Shown: positions 9,989-19,297, counted from the first letter of the stretch. The stretch is DNA of 64,000 bases from Flavihumibacter fluvii (GCF_018595675.2 NZ_CP092333.1:4922001-4986000), one strand, 5' to 3'. Numbers and translations: made by a program. The notes: generated by a model from the letters alone, not told the origin.

Positions 9989-10293
9989 ATGAAAAAGCAT
10001 GTATTGATCCTATTTATGGTAGTCTTTTCTCTTTGCGGCTATACAGAAACTACTTTTTAACTAACTATTGGCCTCAATTTTACAGACTTGTCCAAGGATA
10101 ACAGCTCCGGGAATTCAAAGCAAAACCTGGCTTCCAGATTGTCGACAGTATTTCATTTGGAACATATTAGTTGACCTTTCATATAAGTGTTCTCAGACTA
10201 ACATTCAAAAAACGTGGAGGATATTGATTTAGGTAAAAAGCGTCCAATTTTCTTTAATGCCGGGATTAGGATAAACCTCAAGAGCGATTTCGT
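9989..10293 (+). pseudogene. Remnant of a PorT-like outer-membrane barrel gene
   Basis: An ATG at 9989 opens a signal-peptide-like MKKHVLILFMVVFSLCGY, interrupted by a stop. The same frame continues with LTIGLNFTDLSKDNSSG, typical of the first strands of small outer-membrane barrels. A shifted frame then gives LVDLSYKCSQTNIQK, and the original frame gives DLGKKRPIFFNAGIRINL. Those last two pieces line up with ADISYYHGLTNIYQN and GRNRNIGFNLGVAFGIG at the C-terminus of the intact barrel gene at 35428. Multiple stops, a frame change and about half the normal length show decay. It runs into the 3' end of the minus-strand gene that ends at 10294. Confidence 0.55.
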
Positions 10294-13200
10294 TTATTCA
10301 TTTTCTAACAACAGGTCGGGAGGCAGGTTGAGATTTTTCATTTCTTTCTGGTATTTCTTTACCTGCTTTTTATTTTTTTGTACGCCCATATTGGTGAGCA
10401 GGCCGCTCATGGCAATTTTCCCCCAATAATTGAACATCGATTTATTCCGAATCCTTTCCCTATACACCATACCTGTCTTGTCATTATTACTTCTTAGAAC
10501 AGTATTGATCAGGAAACTGGTGAACCCCTTTTTTTTGCCGGCATCATTCAACAGGCTCAATTTCAATTTCCGATAATCCATTTCCATTTTGCCATAGGCC
10601 AGGTAGTCATTTGCTTTTACATTTAACCAGAGGCTGTCGGCTCTTCCCCGGTCAATTTTTATATTAAATAAGGGCAATAGAAGCGGTGACAGGGCATTCA
10701 ATTCCATCTTTCCCATCCTGGCCAGCATGATGAATCCGCGCAGGCTATCAGTATAGGATTCCCTGAATGTGAGCCGGATATTTCCCTTGCCCATCAATTT
10801 TGCGCGGGCGCTTATAGATAAACTATCAGTATCATTCAGGTCATAATTTCGCACATTCCTGATGATGGCCCCAATGTCAGTAAACCAGATGCTGCCTTCC
10901 TTTCCCTTTTTTTCACTGATCTCATTATAACGCAGGCTTGAATTTGCCAGTACAATTCTTTCCAATGCAAATTTCAGCTGGAGTTCCTGTAGCATACCAG
11001 TCATCAAAGGCCGGAATTGTATGCTATCCATTGGATAGCGCTTATCCCTTTCCAATAACGCATCCATATTACTCAGGTTGAACTGGTTAATGGTCCATAC
11101 GGTATCCAGGCCCCTGTCCACCATCTCATAGCCATTCAATATTCCTTCACCTATGTGCAACTGTATAAAATCTTTCTGCACTTTTGATGCCTTAAAAAAA
11201 CTATCCCGGGAAATGGTGCCTACCCAATGCAGACTATCGAAACTGATCTGTTTTTTATCAGAGGTCACCTTCAATTGGTGGACAACTAATTGCCGCCCCG
11301 ATTTTTCATACAACAATTCTTTAGTGTTTAGCGAAAGATGGGGCAGGGTGGTTAATAACCGTTTCAGTGAATCAGTTGATGAATTAAACCGGAAACTCTT
11401 ATCCAGCTTGCTATTGATACCTTTAACCAATATCTGTTTAGTGCTGTCATGCCATGAAAACTGACCTTCCTGAATATTTAAAGCCTGGATATTCGTACGG
11501 ATGGGTTCGTCTTTGCTGATCCGTAGTTTCCCGGTATGCAATTTCAGGAAGGGTACCCGGACATCGTATTTCTCCTGATTACTGATAATATTATTCAGGT
11601 CCAGTTTTAATCCATTAGTGGTAATAACCCCCTGTTCTATAGTCATTGGATCAATGGCCAATTGTCCACCTTTGGCACTGGCAATTTTATGGAGGCTATC
11701 TGCTTTTTCTATGCTGATACTAATGGTTGGATTCTGGAAACTTATGCCCGGAATTTCTTTTTTGACAGGTTTGGTTGAGGCTGTTTGACTTTCTGATGTC
11801 TTTTTGAGAACTACATCAATGATGGGATCCTTAAATGAAACGGTTTCTATGGCATCAGTTGCATTCAAGCTTGAATGTATGTGCTGACTGATGTCCATAT
11901 GCGGAATATATGCATCCAGCTTAAGTTTGGGTAAGTCTGCCGAAAAATGGCTGTTGCCTATAGAGTTCTGCAGTCCGTTTCCAAGTGTAAAATATCCGGC
12001 CTGGCCTTTTATCGATGGATGATCGATGATTAGGTCGCTGCCTTTGAGCAGATATTCCTGCCACACCCATGACGATGGATCTTTTCTCAGCTGTTCAATA
12101 TAAATACTATCCATTTTTGCTTGCAGGTTCCAGGTTTTTGCCTTAACTGAAAATTTAATTGGCCCGGTATGAATTGTCCTGACAACCTGCGACATCGATT
12201 GATTCGATCCTCCTGGTTTTTCTTCTGGTACTGTAATAAAAACCTCACCGTTTCCAATCGACAAAAGTCTCAATAATCCGGAGTCTTTTTCGTTAAGGAT
12301 ATTAGGCATATTTACATCCTGTGCGGTTACTTTATTAAATGTGAAGGACAGGTTACCATTTTTTGTGGCTCCTTTAGCTGATGATGCCGATAGGTTATTG
12401 TCAGAGTATTCTGCATTTACCAGATCGATATGGATATTAGGCAAATGAATGGCTAGTTTAGGCATCGAAAAGGAATTGTCGGATGCGAACAATTGCTCGA
12501 GTGATTGAGACCGAAGGATATTACGGCTGGCAATGATGGCATAAAAGGAATCTGCCCTGGCAATAGTTGCCGGATTGTTTTCCTGGTTAACGGTCAGATG
12601 GGCGTTATTAATCCTGATCAATCCAATATCTAGCTTTTTATTGAGTTTGAATTGCAGCTTTTCCCAATTGATTGTTTTGGTTTTCTTTTTGCCTGCAGCT
12701 AATAATATTTTTACAGTCGGATCGATCAAAATTAGTTCCCTGGCTTTTAATTTTCCATTCAGTAAATCACTGATTGACAGGTCTGTCAATTCGACTTCTT
12801 GTACGTCGATCTTGTTTTCGCCAAAGCGGCTTTTAGCCAATGAATGCAGGTAGTAGTCCTTTAAATGAAGATTATTATTCCGGATACTGATCTCTCCAAA
12901 TCCTGCCCTGAAGGTTCTGCTGCTATCCGTTTCTAAGAATGCCTTAACCTTAAGGTTTAAATCTGCTAACTGAATTTTATTCGGCAGGTCTTTATCAATG
13001 ACCAGGCCGGTTACATCAAACTGATCTCCACTGATACTTATCGTTTCCTTGCCCCTCGATGTATGTGTATTTCCTGTAAACTCAATTTCACGGATATACA
13101 GGCGTTTGATTAGTATCGGACCTATAATATCGAGCAGGTTGCCATTTTTCTCCAGCTTTACACTGTCTTTATTCTTTTTTTTAAAGTTAAAATCATTGCT

Positions 13201-14085
13201 GGAGAAGTAGCCTTTGCTTGCGCTTAATTCTCCCATTTCAACCACGCCCTGGGTCAATAGTTTGTTCCAGTTCATCGAATCAAGTTGGATATCCTGCAAT
13301 TGAAAACCTGAACTATCACCTTTTGCAACGATTGATTTATGGAACCCCAACCCGGTAATGTCAAAATGCCTTTTGCGGGTATCCCAATCAAAATGTTTCA
13401 AATCTATCCGGATCGTTGAATCGGGATATTCTATGACAGGATCAACTAATTCCAGGTGAATGGTTGCTTTATTCTGCAGCCTGCCTGACGTGAATTTTTC
13501 AAGTAAGTGAAGATTGTTGATTGCCAGGTTAATATTATTCAGAAAATAACGTCCTTGTGTCTGGTTGAGTTCTGGGTAATAAGCAATACTTCCATTTTTT
13601 AATTCAAACCGGTTCACCTTTAACGATTCCAATACTTTAAAAAAAACGGTTTGTATATTCGCTACCTGCTGGTGTAGTGGTACGGGAATTTTTTTGCCAT
13701 GATCTATTTTTTCATATACCCTTAATTCCAGGGTAGGATTCACCACCGAAAAACTCTTTACGTTAAGTTTTTTCTGGAAAAGTAGTTGAAGAACTTCTGT
13801 TAATTCCAGTGAGAGGCTGTCTGCCTTAAGTTCAAATTCATTGTTGGTATTCCCTGTGTGAAGCGGGTAGATATATATTTTCTGGGCAGTTGCCTGCATA
13901 TTGAAAGGATCAACCCTGATTTTGTTGGCTTTAAGACCATATTGCCCATCTGACAGGGTTACAACTAGTTCCTGGACTGCCGCAAGCGTCCTGAGCCTCA
14001 CCCAGAGCCCGATTGATAATGTAAGTATAAGAATCAGGGCGCTAAGCGTTAATAAACCCCATTTTATCCATTTACGCAATATCAT
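10294..14085 (-). CDS. Very large AsmA/TamB-like periplasmic protein
   Basis: A 1263-residue protein with a single N-terminal membrane anchor (LLTLSALILILTLSIGLWV, about residues 11-29). A long repetitive beta-rich region follows, with recurring short amphipathic strands such as KVNRFELKNGSIAYYP, LIRINNAHLTVN and RIVLANSSLRYNE. The pattern fits the AsmA/TamB/YhdP superfamily, whose members are thought to bridge inner and outer membranes and move lipids. I do not see a clean AsmA C-terminal signature, so the family call is by architecture. A metG terminator lies just upstream, so it has its own promoter. A smaller protein of the same kind is at 48114. Confidence 0.6.
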   Translation of the reverse strand: MILRKWIKWGLLTLSALILILTLSIGLWVRLRTLAAVQELVVTLSDGQYGLKANKIRVDPFNMQATAQKIYIYPLHTGNTNNEFELKADSLSLELTEVLQLLFQKKLNVKSFSVVNPTLELRVYEKIDHGKKIPVPLHQQVANIQTVFFKVLESLKVNRFELKNGSIAYYPELNQTQGRYFLNNINLAINNLHLLEKFTSGRLQNKATIHLELVDPVIEYPDSTIRIDLKHFDWDTRKRHFDITGLGFHKSIVAKGDSSGFQLQDIQLDSMNWNKLLTQGVVEMGELSASKGYFSSNDFNFKKKNKDSVKLEKNGNLLDIIGPILIKRLYIREIEFTGNTHTSRGKETISISGDQFDVTGLVIDKDLPNKIQLADLNLKVKAFLETDSSRTFRAGFGEISIRNNNLHLKDYYLHSLAKSRFGENKIDVQEVELTDLSISDLLNGKLKARELILIDPTVKILLAAGKKKTKTINWEKLQFKLNKKLDIGLIRINNAHLTVNQENNPATIARADSFYAIIASRNILRSQSLEQLFASDNSFSMPKLAIHLPNIHIDLVNAEYSDNNLSASSAKGATKNGNLSFTFNKVTAQDVNMPNILNEKDSGLLRLLSIGNGEVFITVPEEKPGGSNQSMSQVVRTIHTGPIKFSVKAKTWNLQAKMDSIYIEQLRKDPSSWVWQEYLLKGSDLIIDHPSIKGQAGYFTLGNGLQNSIGNSHFSADLPKLKLDAYIPHMDISQHIHSSLNATDAIETVSFKDPIIDVVLKKTSESQTASTKPVKKEIPGISFQNPTISISIEKADSLHKIASAKGGQLAIDPMTIEQGVITTNGLKLDLNNIISNQEKYDVRVPFLKLHTGKLRISKDEPIRTNIQALNIQEGQFSWHDSTKQILVKGINSKLDKSFRFNSSTDSLKRLLTTLPHLSLNTKELLYEKSGRQLVVHQLKVTSDKKQISFDSLHWVGTISRDSFFKASKVQKDFIQLHIGEGILNGYEMVDRGLDTVWTINQFNLSNMDALLERDKRYPMDSIQFRPLMTGMLQELQLKFALERIVLANSSLRYNEISEKKGKEGSIWFTDIGAIIRNVRNYDLNDTDSLSISARAKLMGKGNIRLTFRESYTDSLRGFIMLARMGKMELNALSPLLLPLFNIKIDRGRADSLWLNVKANDYLAYGKMEMDYRKLKLSLLNDAGKKKGFTSFLINTVLRSNNDKTGMVYRERIRNKSMFNYWGKIAMSGLLTNMGVQKNKKQVKKYQKEMKNLNLPPDLLLENE

Positions 14086-14101
14086 TGCCTACAATTTACT
14101 C

Positions 14102-14139
14102 AAAAAAACGGAGGTTGCAATCCGTAGATCACAACCTCC
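14102..14139 (-). terminator. Rho-independent terminator after metG
   Basis: Read on the minus strand, GGAGGTTG (14139-14132) pairs perfectly with CAACCTCC (14117-14110) across a 14-base loop. A single G and then TTTTTTT (14108-14102) follow. It lies between the metG stop and the start of the giant AsmA-like gene and so separates them transcriptionally. Confidence 0.85.
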
Positions 14140-14164
14140 AGCCTTATGCGAATTTTAATATGGA

Positions 14165-16309
14165 TCAGCTGACCCCTGCGCCGGCATTGACCATATTTTC
14201 TGGTTGAACAAAATGAAGTTTTCCCTGGTTGTCTTCTGCCATCAAAATCATACCGTTACTTTCTATTCCCCTCATTTTTCTGGGGGCAAGGTTTACAACT
14301 ACAACTACCTGCCTGCCAATGACCTCTTCCGGTTTGAAGTGAAGGGCAATACCGCTTACAATGGTCCTGGTTTCAAAGCCGAGATCGATAGAGAGTTTCA
14401 ATAACTTGTCTGCTTTCTCTACTTTTTCAGCTGAAATGATTGTACCTACGCGGAGGTCGATCTTTGCAAAATCATCAAATACGATTTCCTGTTTAACTGG
14501 TGTAGTTGCTGGTTTTTCCACTTCAGCAATAGTTTCGGGTAAACTGCCTGCAGCCGGCACACTGTTGTTTTTTAATTTGTCTATTTGTTCTTGTATTTCC
14601 ATATCTTCTATTTTTCTGAATAATAATTCGGGTGCGCGCAGGCTATAACCTACACTTAGTAATTTCATCTTTCCGGCATTGTCCCAATCCAGCATTTTGT
14701 CCACCACTTTCATCAGGTACATCATTTTTTTCGCTGTATTCGGCAAAAATGGATGGATGAAAATGGCCAGGTTGGCACACAATTGCAGGCAGATATGTAA
14801 AGTGTTGTCAATCTCCTGTTGTGCTGATCTTTGTTCTTCATCTGTTTCTGCACCATCTCCCAGTTTTTTTGCTTTGATCCAGGGTTCTTTTTCCTGCATG
14901 TACCTGTTGCCTTTCCGTGCCAGGTCAATTACCTCGAACTGTGCTTCCCTGAATTTGTAGCCTTCGAGCAGGGTTTCAATTTTATTTTTTGCCAATTGGA
15001 TATCCGCGATCATCGCCTGGTCTTTATCATCTGTCCTATCGCCATGCAGGGGCGGGACCTTTCCGGCAGTCAGTTTGTGCATGAGGACGAATGCACGATT
15101 CACGAAATTACCGAAAATGGCCACCAGCTCATTATTCACGGCATCCTGGAATCCTTTCCAGGTAAATTCACTATCCTTTGTTTCAGGTGCGATCTGGGTC
15201 AGGTAATAACGCAGGGCGTCTACCATCTGTGGTCCGCCATTTTCCTTTTTCACAAAGTCATCTAAGTAATCCTGCATATCAAGTTTCCAGTTGCGGCTGG
15301 TACTCATTTTATCACCTTCCAGATTCAGGAACTCATTACTTGGCACATTATCGGGTAATATATTACCATGCAGTTTTAGCATGATCGGGAAAATGATACA
15401 GTGGAATACGATATTGTCTTTTCCAATGAAATGCACCAGCTTGGTGTCTTTGTCTTCCCAATATGGTCGCCAGTCTTTTCCAGTATTGAGTCCCCATTGT
15501 TTGGTGGCACTGATATACCCGATAGGTGCATCGAACCAAACATATAATACTTTTCCCCTGGCACTTTCGAGGGGCACTTTAATACCCCAGTCGAGGTCCC
15601 GTGTTACTGCCCGGGCCTGCAGGCCGCCGTCAATCCAGCTTTTGCACTGGCCTACAACATTAGCACGCCAATCCTGGCTATGCTCACCAATGATCCATTG
15701 CCGCAGGAATTCCTCGTGGCGGTCCAATGGCAGGTACCAATGGGTGGTCTTCTTTTTGATCGGTGGCTGGCCGCTGAGGGTACTTACAGGATTGATGAGT
15801 TCATCCGGACTTAAAGTTGTTCCGCATTTTTCGCACTGGTCACCATAAGCTCCGGTAAATCCGCAGTTTGGACAGGTGCCTTTGATATACCGGTCGGCCA
15901 GGAAAGTATTGGCTGCCTCATCAAAATATTGTTCAGTTTCCTTAGTTTCCAACTCTCCGGCATCATTCAGCCGGGTAAAAAATTCCTGCGAGGTCTCATG
16001 GTGGAGGGGCGAACTGGTGCGGTCGTAAACATCGAATGATATACCGAGGTCTTCAAAGTTCGATTTCATGATACCATGGTATTTGTCAATGATCGCCTGG
16101 GGTGTGGTGTTTTCTTTCATGGCCTGGATAGGGATCGCAGTGCCATGTTCATCGCTGCCGCAAACAAATACTACGTCCCTTTTTTGGGAACGCAGGTAAC
16201 GCACATATATATCCGCCGGAAGGTAGGCGCCGGCAAGGTGTCCAATATGCTTCAATCCATTGGCATAGGGTAAAGCCGCAGTAATCAGGTATCTTTTTGG
16301 TGATTGCAT
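14165..16309 (-). CDS. metG: Methionine-tRNA ligase
   Basis: A 714-residue class I aminoacyl-tRNA synthetase that charges tRNA-Met in the cytosol. The HIGH motif is intact at residues 21-24 (LKHIGHLAG). The KMSKS loop reads KMSTS near residue 334. A four-cysteine zinc knuckle (CPNCGFTGAYGDQCEKC) is near residue 145. The last 105 residues form the EMAP/Trbp111-type tRNA-binding domain (KIDLRVGTIISAEKV), as in long bacterial MetRS. A -7 box, TATCTTTG, sits four bases upstream of the ATG, so the transcript should be nearly leaderless. A hairpin terminator follows the stop. Confidence 0.97.
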   Translation of the reverse strand: MQSPKRYLITAALPYANGLKHIGHLAGAYLPADIYVRYLRSQKRDVVFVCGSDEHGTAIPIQAMKENTTPQAIIDKYHGIMKSNFEDLGISFDVYDRTSSPLHHETSQEFFTRLNDAGELETKETEQYFDEAANTFLADRYIKGTCPNCGFTGAYGDQCEKCGTTLSPDELINPVSTLSGQPPIKKKTTHWYLPLDRHEEFLRQWIIGEHSQDWRANVVGQCKSWIDGGLQARAVTRDLDWGIKVPLESARGKVLYVWFDAPIGYISATKQWGLNTGKDWRPYWEDKDTKLVHFIGKDNIVFHCIIFPIMLKLHGNILPDNVPSNEFLNLEGDKMSTSRNWKLDMQDYLDDFVKKENGGPQMVDALRYYLTQIAPETKDSEFTWKGFQDAVNNELVAIFGNFVNRAFVLMHKLTAGKVPPLHGDRTDDKDQAMIADIQLAKNKIETLLEGYKFREAQFEVIDLARKGNRYMQEKEPWIKAKKLGDGAETDEEQRSAQQEIDNTLHICLQLCANLAIFIHPFLPNTAKKMMYLMKVVDKMLDWDNAGKMKLLSVGYSLRAPELLFRKIEDMEIQEQIDKLKNNSVPAAGSLPETIAEVEKPATTPVKQEIVFDDFAKIDLRVGTIISAEKVEKADKLLKLSIDLGFETRTIVSGIALHFKPEEVIGRQVVVVVNLAPRKMRGIESNGMILMAEDNQGKLHFVQPENMVNAGAGVS

Positions 16310-16313
16310 GGCG

Positions 16314-16348
16314 CAAAGATAGGGAGGCTAGCGGGATGCTCCTACAAA
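16314..16348 (-). promoter_or_regulatory. Bacteroidota-type promoter of metG
   Basis: On the minus strand TATCTTTG (16321-16314) matches TAnnTTTG exactly. TTTG (16348-16345) lies 23 bases upstream as the -33 element. The box ends four bases before the metG ATG. Confidence 0.55.
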
Positions 16349-16419
16349 GCCCGGATTTCGTAAAGCCCCATTTTTTGCCTGTAACCGCCAAAAAATTATG
16401 TTTTGTCTTATTGTCCCTG

Positions 16420-16427
16420 TAGATTTG
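16420..16427 (+). promoter_or_regulatory. -7 box upstream of the Nudix-type regulator
   Basis: TAGATTTG matches TAnnTTTG exactly and ends three bases before the ATG at 16431. The -33 element is unclear (TTTG at 16402-16405 is rather close). The box lies inside a possible 11-codon upstream extension of the gene and argues against that longer start. Confidence 0.4.
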
Positions 16428-16430
16428 GGC

Positions 16431-17201
16431 ATGACGTTCAAACGGGAAATAAAGGAATTGTTCGCCAGGGGTCACGAATCTCATCTACGGAACATATCGG
16501 TGGATTGTGTCATTTTTGGGTTCCATGGTGGGGAATTGAAAGTTTTGCTCCTGAAAGCCCTCTATAGTGAGCACTGGGCCCTTCCAGGCGGTTTTGTAGG
16601 GCAAGATGAAGATATTGATGAGTCCGCCAACCGGGTGCTGCAGCAAAGGACCGGGTTATCGGATATCTACCTCCAGCAGTTTAGGGTTTTTGGGGAAGCA
16701 GGCCGCGCTACCCAGAAAATGAACCGGAAAATCTTAAGCGAAATAGGCATAAAAGGAGAAAAGAGCTGGATATTTGAGCGCTTTGTCACTGTGGGCTATT
16801 ATGCCCTGGTTGATTTTCTAAAGGTAAAACCTGCATCTGACCATTTTTCCAGCGGATGCGAATGGTTCAATGTATATGAGCTGCCGCAGATGATGATGGA
16901 CCATGATGTTATAGTGGCAAAGGCCCTCGACTACCTCCGGTTTCAATTGAACTACCATCCTGTTGGCAATAACCTGCTACCAGAAAAATTCACGATGCCT
17001 GAATTACAAAAACTATATGAAACTATTTTAGGCCGAAACCTGGATCGCCGTAATTTTCAACGTAAGATACTGGGGGTTGGCATTTTAAAACGTTTGCAGG
17101 AACGGAAATCCGGATTAAGCCATAAGGCGCCTTATTATTATAAATTCGATCTGCGAAAATACCAGAAAGCATTGCAGAGCGGAATGGGTTTTCAATTGTA
17201 A
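16431..17201 (+). CDS. Nudix-domain transcriptional regulator (NrtR/AraR-like)
   Basis: A 256-residue protein with an N-terminal Nudix fold (VDCVIFGFHGGELKVLLLKA, then ALPGGFVGQDEDIDESANRV) and a C-terminal winged-helix region (FTMPELQKLYETILG, then LDRRNFQRKIL). The catalytic Nudix box should contain REUxEE, but here reads RVLQQR, so pyrophosphohydrolase activity is unlikely. This degenerate-Nudix plus winged-helix architecture is that of NrtR-type regulators. Bacteroides AraR, an arabinose regulator, is a relative. The effector is probably a sugar or nucleotide metabolite. The ATG at 16431 is preferred over 16398 because a -7 box lies between them. The neighbours (metG, LD-carboxypeptidase) do not reveal a target. 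Confidence 0.82.
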   Translation: MTFKREIKELFARGHESHLRNISVDCVIFGFHGGELKVLLLKALYSEHWALPGGFVGQDEDIDESANRVLQQRTGLSDIYLQQFRVFGEAGRATQKMNRKILSEIGIKGEKSWIFERFVTVGYYALVDFLKVKPASDHFSSGCEWFNVYELPQMMMDHDVIVAKALDYLRFQLNYHPVGNNLLPEKFTMPELQKLYETILGRNLDRRNFQRKILGVGILKRLQERKSGLSHKAPYYYKFDLRKYQKALQSGMGFQL

Positions 17202-17206
17202 CCAGT

Positions 17207-18238
17207 ATGTACCGCAAAGATTTTTTACACAAGGGAATGCTTGCTGCCATGGGGTTACCGTTTTTGCATACCGACCCACCCGAAGTAGAAGATCGTTCTA
17301 CAATGATCATTCCGCCTTACCTGAAAGCCGGGGATACTATCGCACTTACTGCACCCGCCGGGTTTATTACACTGGAAGAAATTCAACCGGCATTAATACA
17401 ACTGCAATCATGGGGGTTGACTGTTAAGATCGGGCAAACCATTGGCAAACGGGATGGCACTTTCGGCGGAACAGACTATGAACGTTTGCAGGATTTCCAG
17501 CAACTCCTGAATGATCGCCAGGTGAAAGCCATTATGTGTGCCCGTGGCGGATATGGCTTGGTGCGCATTATTGACCAGCTGGATTTCAGCCTGCTGAAGC
17601 GGCACCCAAAATGGCTGATCGGTTTTAGCGATGTAACGGTTTTACATGCCCACCTGAACCGGGTGGTCAGAATGGCTTCCATCCATTCAAAAATGTGCAA
17701 TAGTTTTCCCGATAACTGGAATATCGCCGATCCTGTGCAGCAGGAAACAATCCTCTCGATACGCGATGCCTTATTTGGAAAACCTTTGTCTTTCTCGCTG
17801 CCATCGGGCGAATTCAACCGCCTGGGAAAGGCCGCAGGGGAATTAATTGGTGGAAATTGTAAAACGATCGAGTCTCTGGCAGGATCTGTTTCTGATATCC
17901 GCACCGACCATAAAATTTTGTTCCTGGAAGATAGCGGTGAATACCTGTACAGCATTGACCGCATGTTCTGTAACCTTAAAAGAAGCGGGAAACTCGAAAA
18001 CCTGGCCGCACTTATTATTGGTGGTTTCAAAGTGAAACCTTCCGAAGACCCGGCAGAAGAATTCAACCGTAACCTGTACCAAATCATCCTGGAGAAAACA
18101 TCGGATTGCCGTTACCCGGTCTGCTTCGATTTTCCTGTTGGTCACCAGCGAAATAATTTTGCACTGAAATGCGGGGTAAAAGTACAAGTGGTCATAAATC
18201 AGGATGGAGTGACCCTGCAGGAACCTATTCGACATTAA
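17207..18238 (+). CDS. LD-carboxypeptidase, S66 family (exported form)
   Basis: A 343-residue muramoyl-tetrapeptide LD-carboxypeptidase-like protein, which trims the terminal D-alanine from murein tetrapeptides during recycling or remodelling. The S66 catalytic triad is visible: S141 in LIGFSDVTVLH, E241 in LFLEDSGEYLY, H313 in PVGHQRNN. The N-terminus (MYRKDFLHKGMLAAMGLPFL) resembles a Tat-like or short secretory leader ahead of the core that begins at residue 35, so it may act in the periplasm. The paralog at 45220 lacks this leader. The gene starts six bases after the Nudix regulator and is probably co-transcribed with it. Confidence 0.88.
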   Translation: MYRKDFLHKGMLAAMGLPFLHTDPPEVEDRSTMIIPPYLKAGDTIALTAPAGFITLEEIQPALIQLQSWGLTVKIGQTIGKRDGTFGGTDYERLQDFQQLLNDRQVKAIMCARGGYGLVRIIDQLDFSLLKRHPKWLIGFSDVTVLHAHLNRVVRMASIHSKMCNSFPDNWNIADPVQQETILSIRDALFGKPLSFSLPSGEFNRLGKAAGELIGGNCKTIESLAGSVSDIRTDHKILFLEDSGEYLYSIDRMFCNLKRSGKLENLAALIIGGFKVKPSEDPAEEFNRNLYQIILEKTSDCRYPVCFDFPVGHQRNNFALKCGVKVQVVINQDGVTLQEPIRH

Positions 18239-18243
18239 CTTTG
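18236..18243 (+). promoter_or_regulatory. -7 box of the small membrane protein gene
   Basis: TAACTTTG matches TAnnTTTG exactly, overlaps the stop codon of the LD-carboxypeptidase gene and ends four bases before the ATG at 18248. No clear -33 TTTG is visible. Confidence 0.4.
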
Positions 18244-18247
18244 TACC

Positions 18248-18439
18248 ATGTTTACTTTCCTGCTTTGGATTTTATTATTCATCATCTCCTGGCCATTGGC
18301 TATCCTGGCATTGGTATTGTATCCTCTGGCCTGGATCATTTTGCTGCCCTTCCGTATTCTGGGTATTGCGGTAGATGGCGTACTCGCTCTTATAAAAGGC
18401 ATACTTTTCCTGCCAGCACGGATCTTAAAATCAGCCTGA
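18248..18439 (+). CDS. Small hydrophobic membrane protein
   Basis: A 63-residue protein that is almost entirely hydrophobic: two or three membrane segments (FLLWILLFIISWPLAILALV, then WIILLPFRILGIAVDGVLAL) and a short basic tail. Start-proximal TAACTTTG and good hydrophobic periodicity support a real gene. Short proteins of this make-up occur in other Bacteroidota, but I do not recognise a named family. Function unknown. Confidence 0.65.
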   Translation: MFTFLLWILLFIISWPLAILALVLYPLAWIILLPFRILGIAVDGVLALIKGILFLPARILKSA

Positions 18440-18492
18440 TTTATATCTGGAGCAACGCTGCAAGGGCTTCAGTTGTCACTACCTAAACTCTT

Positions 18493-18828
18493 ATGACTAA
18501 GTATTTCTTTTTTGCGGGAATTATTAGTGGCGGTTTACTGGGTTGTACCAAAGAAGGGCCTGTTGGCGACAAGTATATCAGGCTTTCTTACGGACAAACC
18601 TATTGCAGCGATCCCTGGGGAAATACTGGTGCAGATAGCATTAATTTAAAAAAGATGGGCATTTACCTCGATTCAATAAAACTTTATGTTGCAGATGCAG
18701 AATTAAAACAGGTGTCCGCACCTGATATGTGTGCCGCCTGCTTTTGTAAAACCGGGAAAGTTTTTTACGTGACCACTTTTGATGAACCCAGCATGGTATC
18801 AAAATTCAGGGACCTCGGATTTGAATAA
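18493..18828 (+). CDS. Hypothetical lipoprotein
   Basis: A 111-residue protein with a lipoprotein signal peptide; the lipobox LLGC ends at residue 18. The mature part contains five further cysteines, four of them in two close groups (MCAACFC and an earlier YC), which suggests disulfides or metal binding. No family is recognised. It converges on the minus-strand operon with only seven bases between the stops and no visible terminator. Confidence 0.6.
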   Translation: MTKYFFFAGIISGGLLGCTKEGPVGDKYIRLSYGQTYCSDPWGNTGADSINLKKMGIYLDSIKLYVADAELKQVSAPDMCAACFCKTGKVFYVTTFDEPSMVSKFRDLGFE

Positions 18829-18835
18829 TTGGTTG

Positions 18836-19297
18836 TTAATTTCTTCGCACTCTCCTGTTCCCCATTTTCCTTAGCAATGTATCTAATTTTACCTGTTGCC
18901 CTGCCGAGCAGATCCCATTTAATTTCCTGAAATGGGCATAATTATTTAGCATTAATTGTTTTTCGTAACCGGCGATCTTTTCTGCTTCAGCATTGATGAG
19001 TGAATCAGGTTGCGGTTCCATTCTCAGGTATTGGTATAACTGTTCACGCCTCGCTCGGATGGAATCATTCAGTGGCTTGTTTTTCTGGTTATTTTCTTCA
19101 TAGAAAACGGTGAATTGACGGGCTTGTGTTTCATCCAGCCCTAGTTCACGGGTCATATATTCAATGGGAGACCGGCCATTGCGTGCAGTTCTTTTTTTAT
19201 CTTTCCCCTGGAATAGATATAAGCCTATAATCAACAGGTTGGATATCAGCAGGACCCCAATAATGATGACCAGCGTTTTAAATTTAATGCGGTTCAT
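18836..19297 (-). CDS. Spy/CpxP-like periplasmic protein with membrane anchor
   Basis: A 153-residue protein with one N-terminal membrane segment (TLVIIIGVLLISNLLIIGLYL). The periplasmic domain is helical and rich in Arg/Gln/Glu (ELGLDETQARQFTVFYEE, then RREQLYQYLRMEPQPD), like the heavy-metal-sensor/Spy/CpxP class of chaperone-like stress sensors. Its ATG overlaps the stop of the preceding gene (ATGA), so it is translationally coupled and is the last gene of the sigma-factor operon. In similar Bacteroidota loci such proteins accompany ECF sigma factors as envelope-stress sensors. Confidence 0.7.
   Translation of the reverse strand: MNRIKFKTLVIIIGVLLISNLLIIGLYLFQGKDKKRTARNGRSPIEYMTRELGLDETQARQFTVFYEENNQKNKPLNDSIRARREQLYQYLRMEPQPDSLINAEAEKIAGYEKQLMLNNYAHFRKLNGICSAGQQVKLDTLLRKMGNRRVRRN

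Noticed and set aside
15291-15848. Plus-strand 185-codon frame inside metG
   Set aside because: Antisense shadow of a well-defined synthetase; the product has no domain or signal.
17476-18087. Minus-strand 203-codon frame inside the first LD-carboxypeptidase gene
   Set aside because: Antisense to an intact triad-bearing gene, with no recognisable features.
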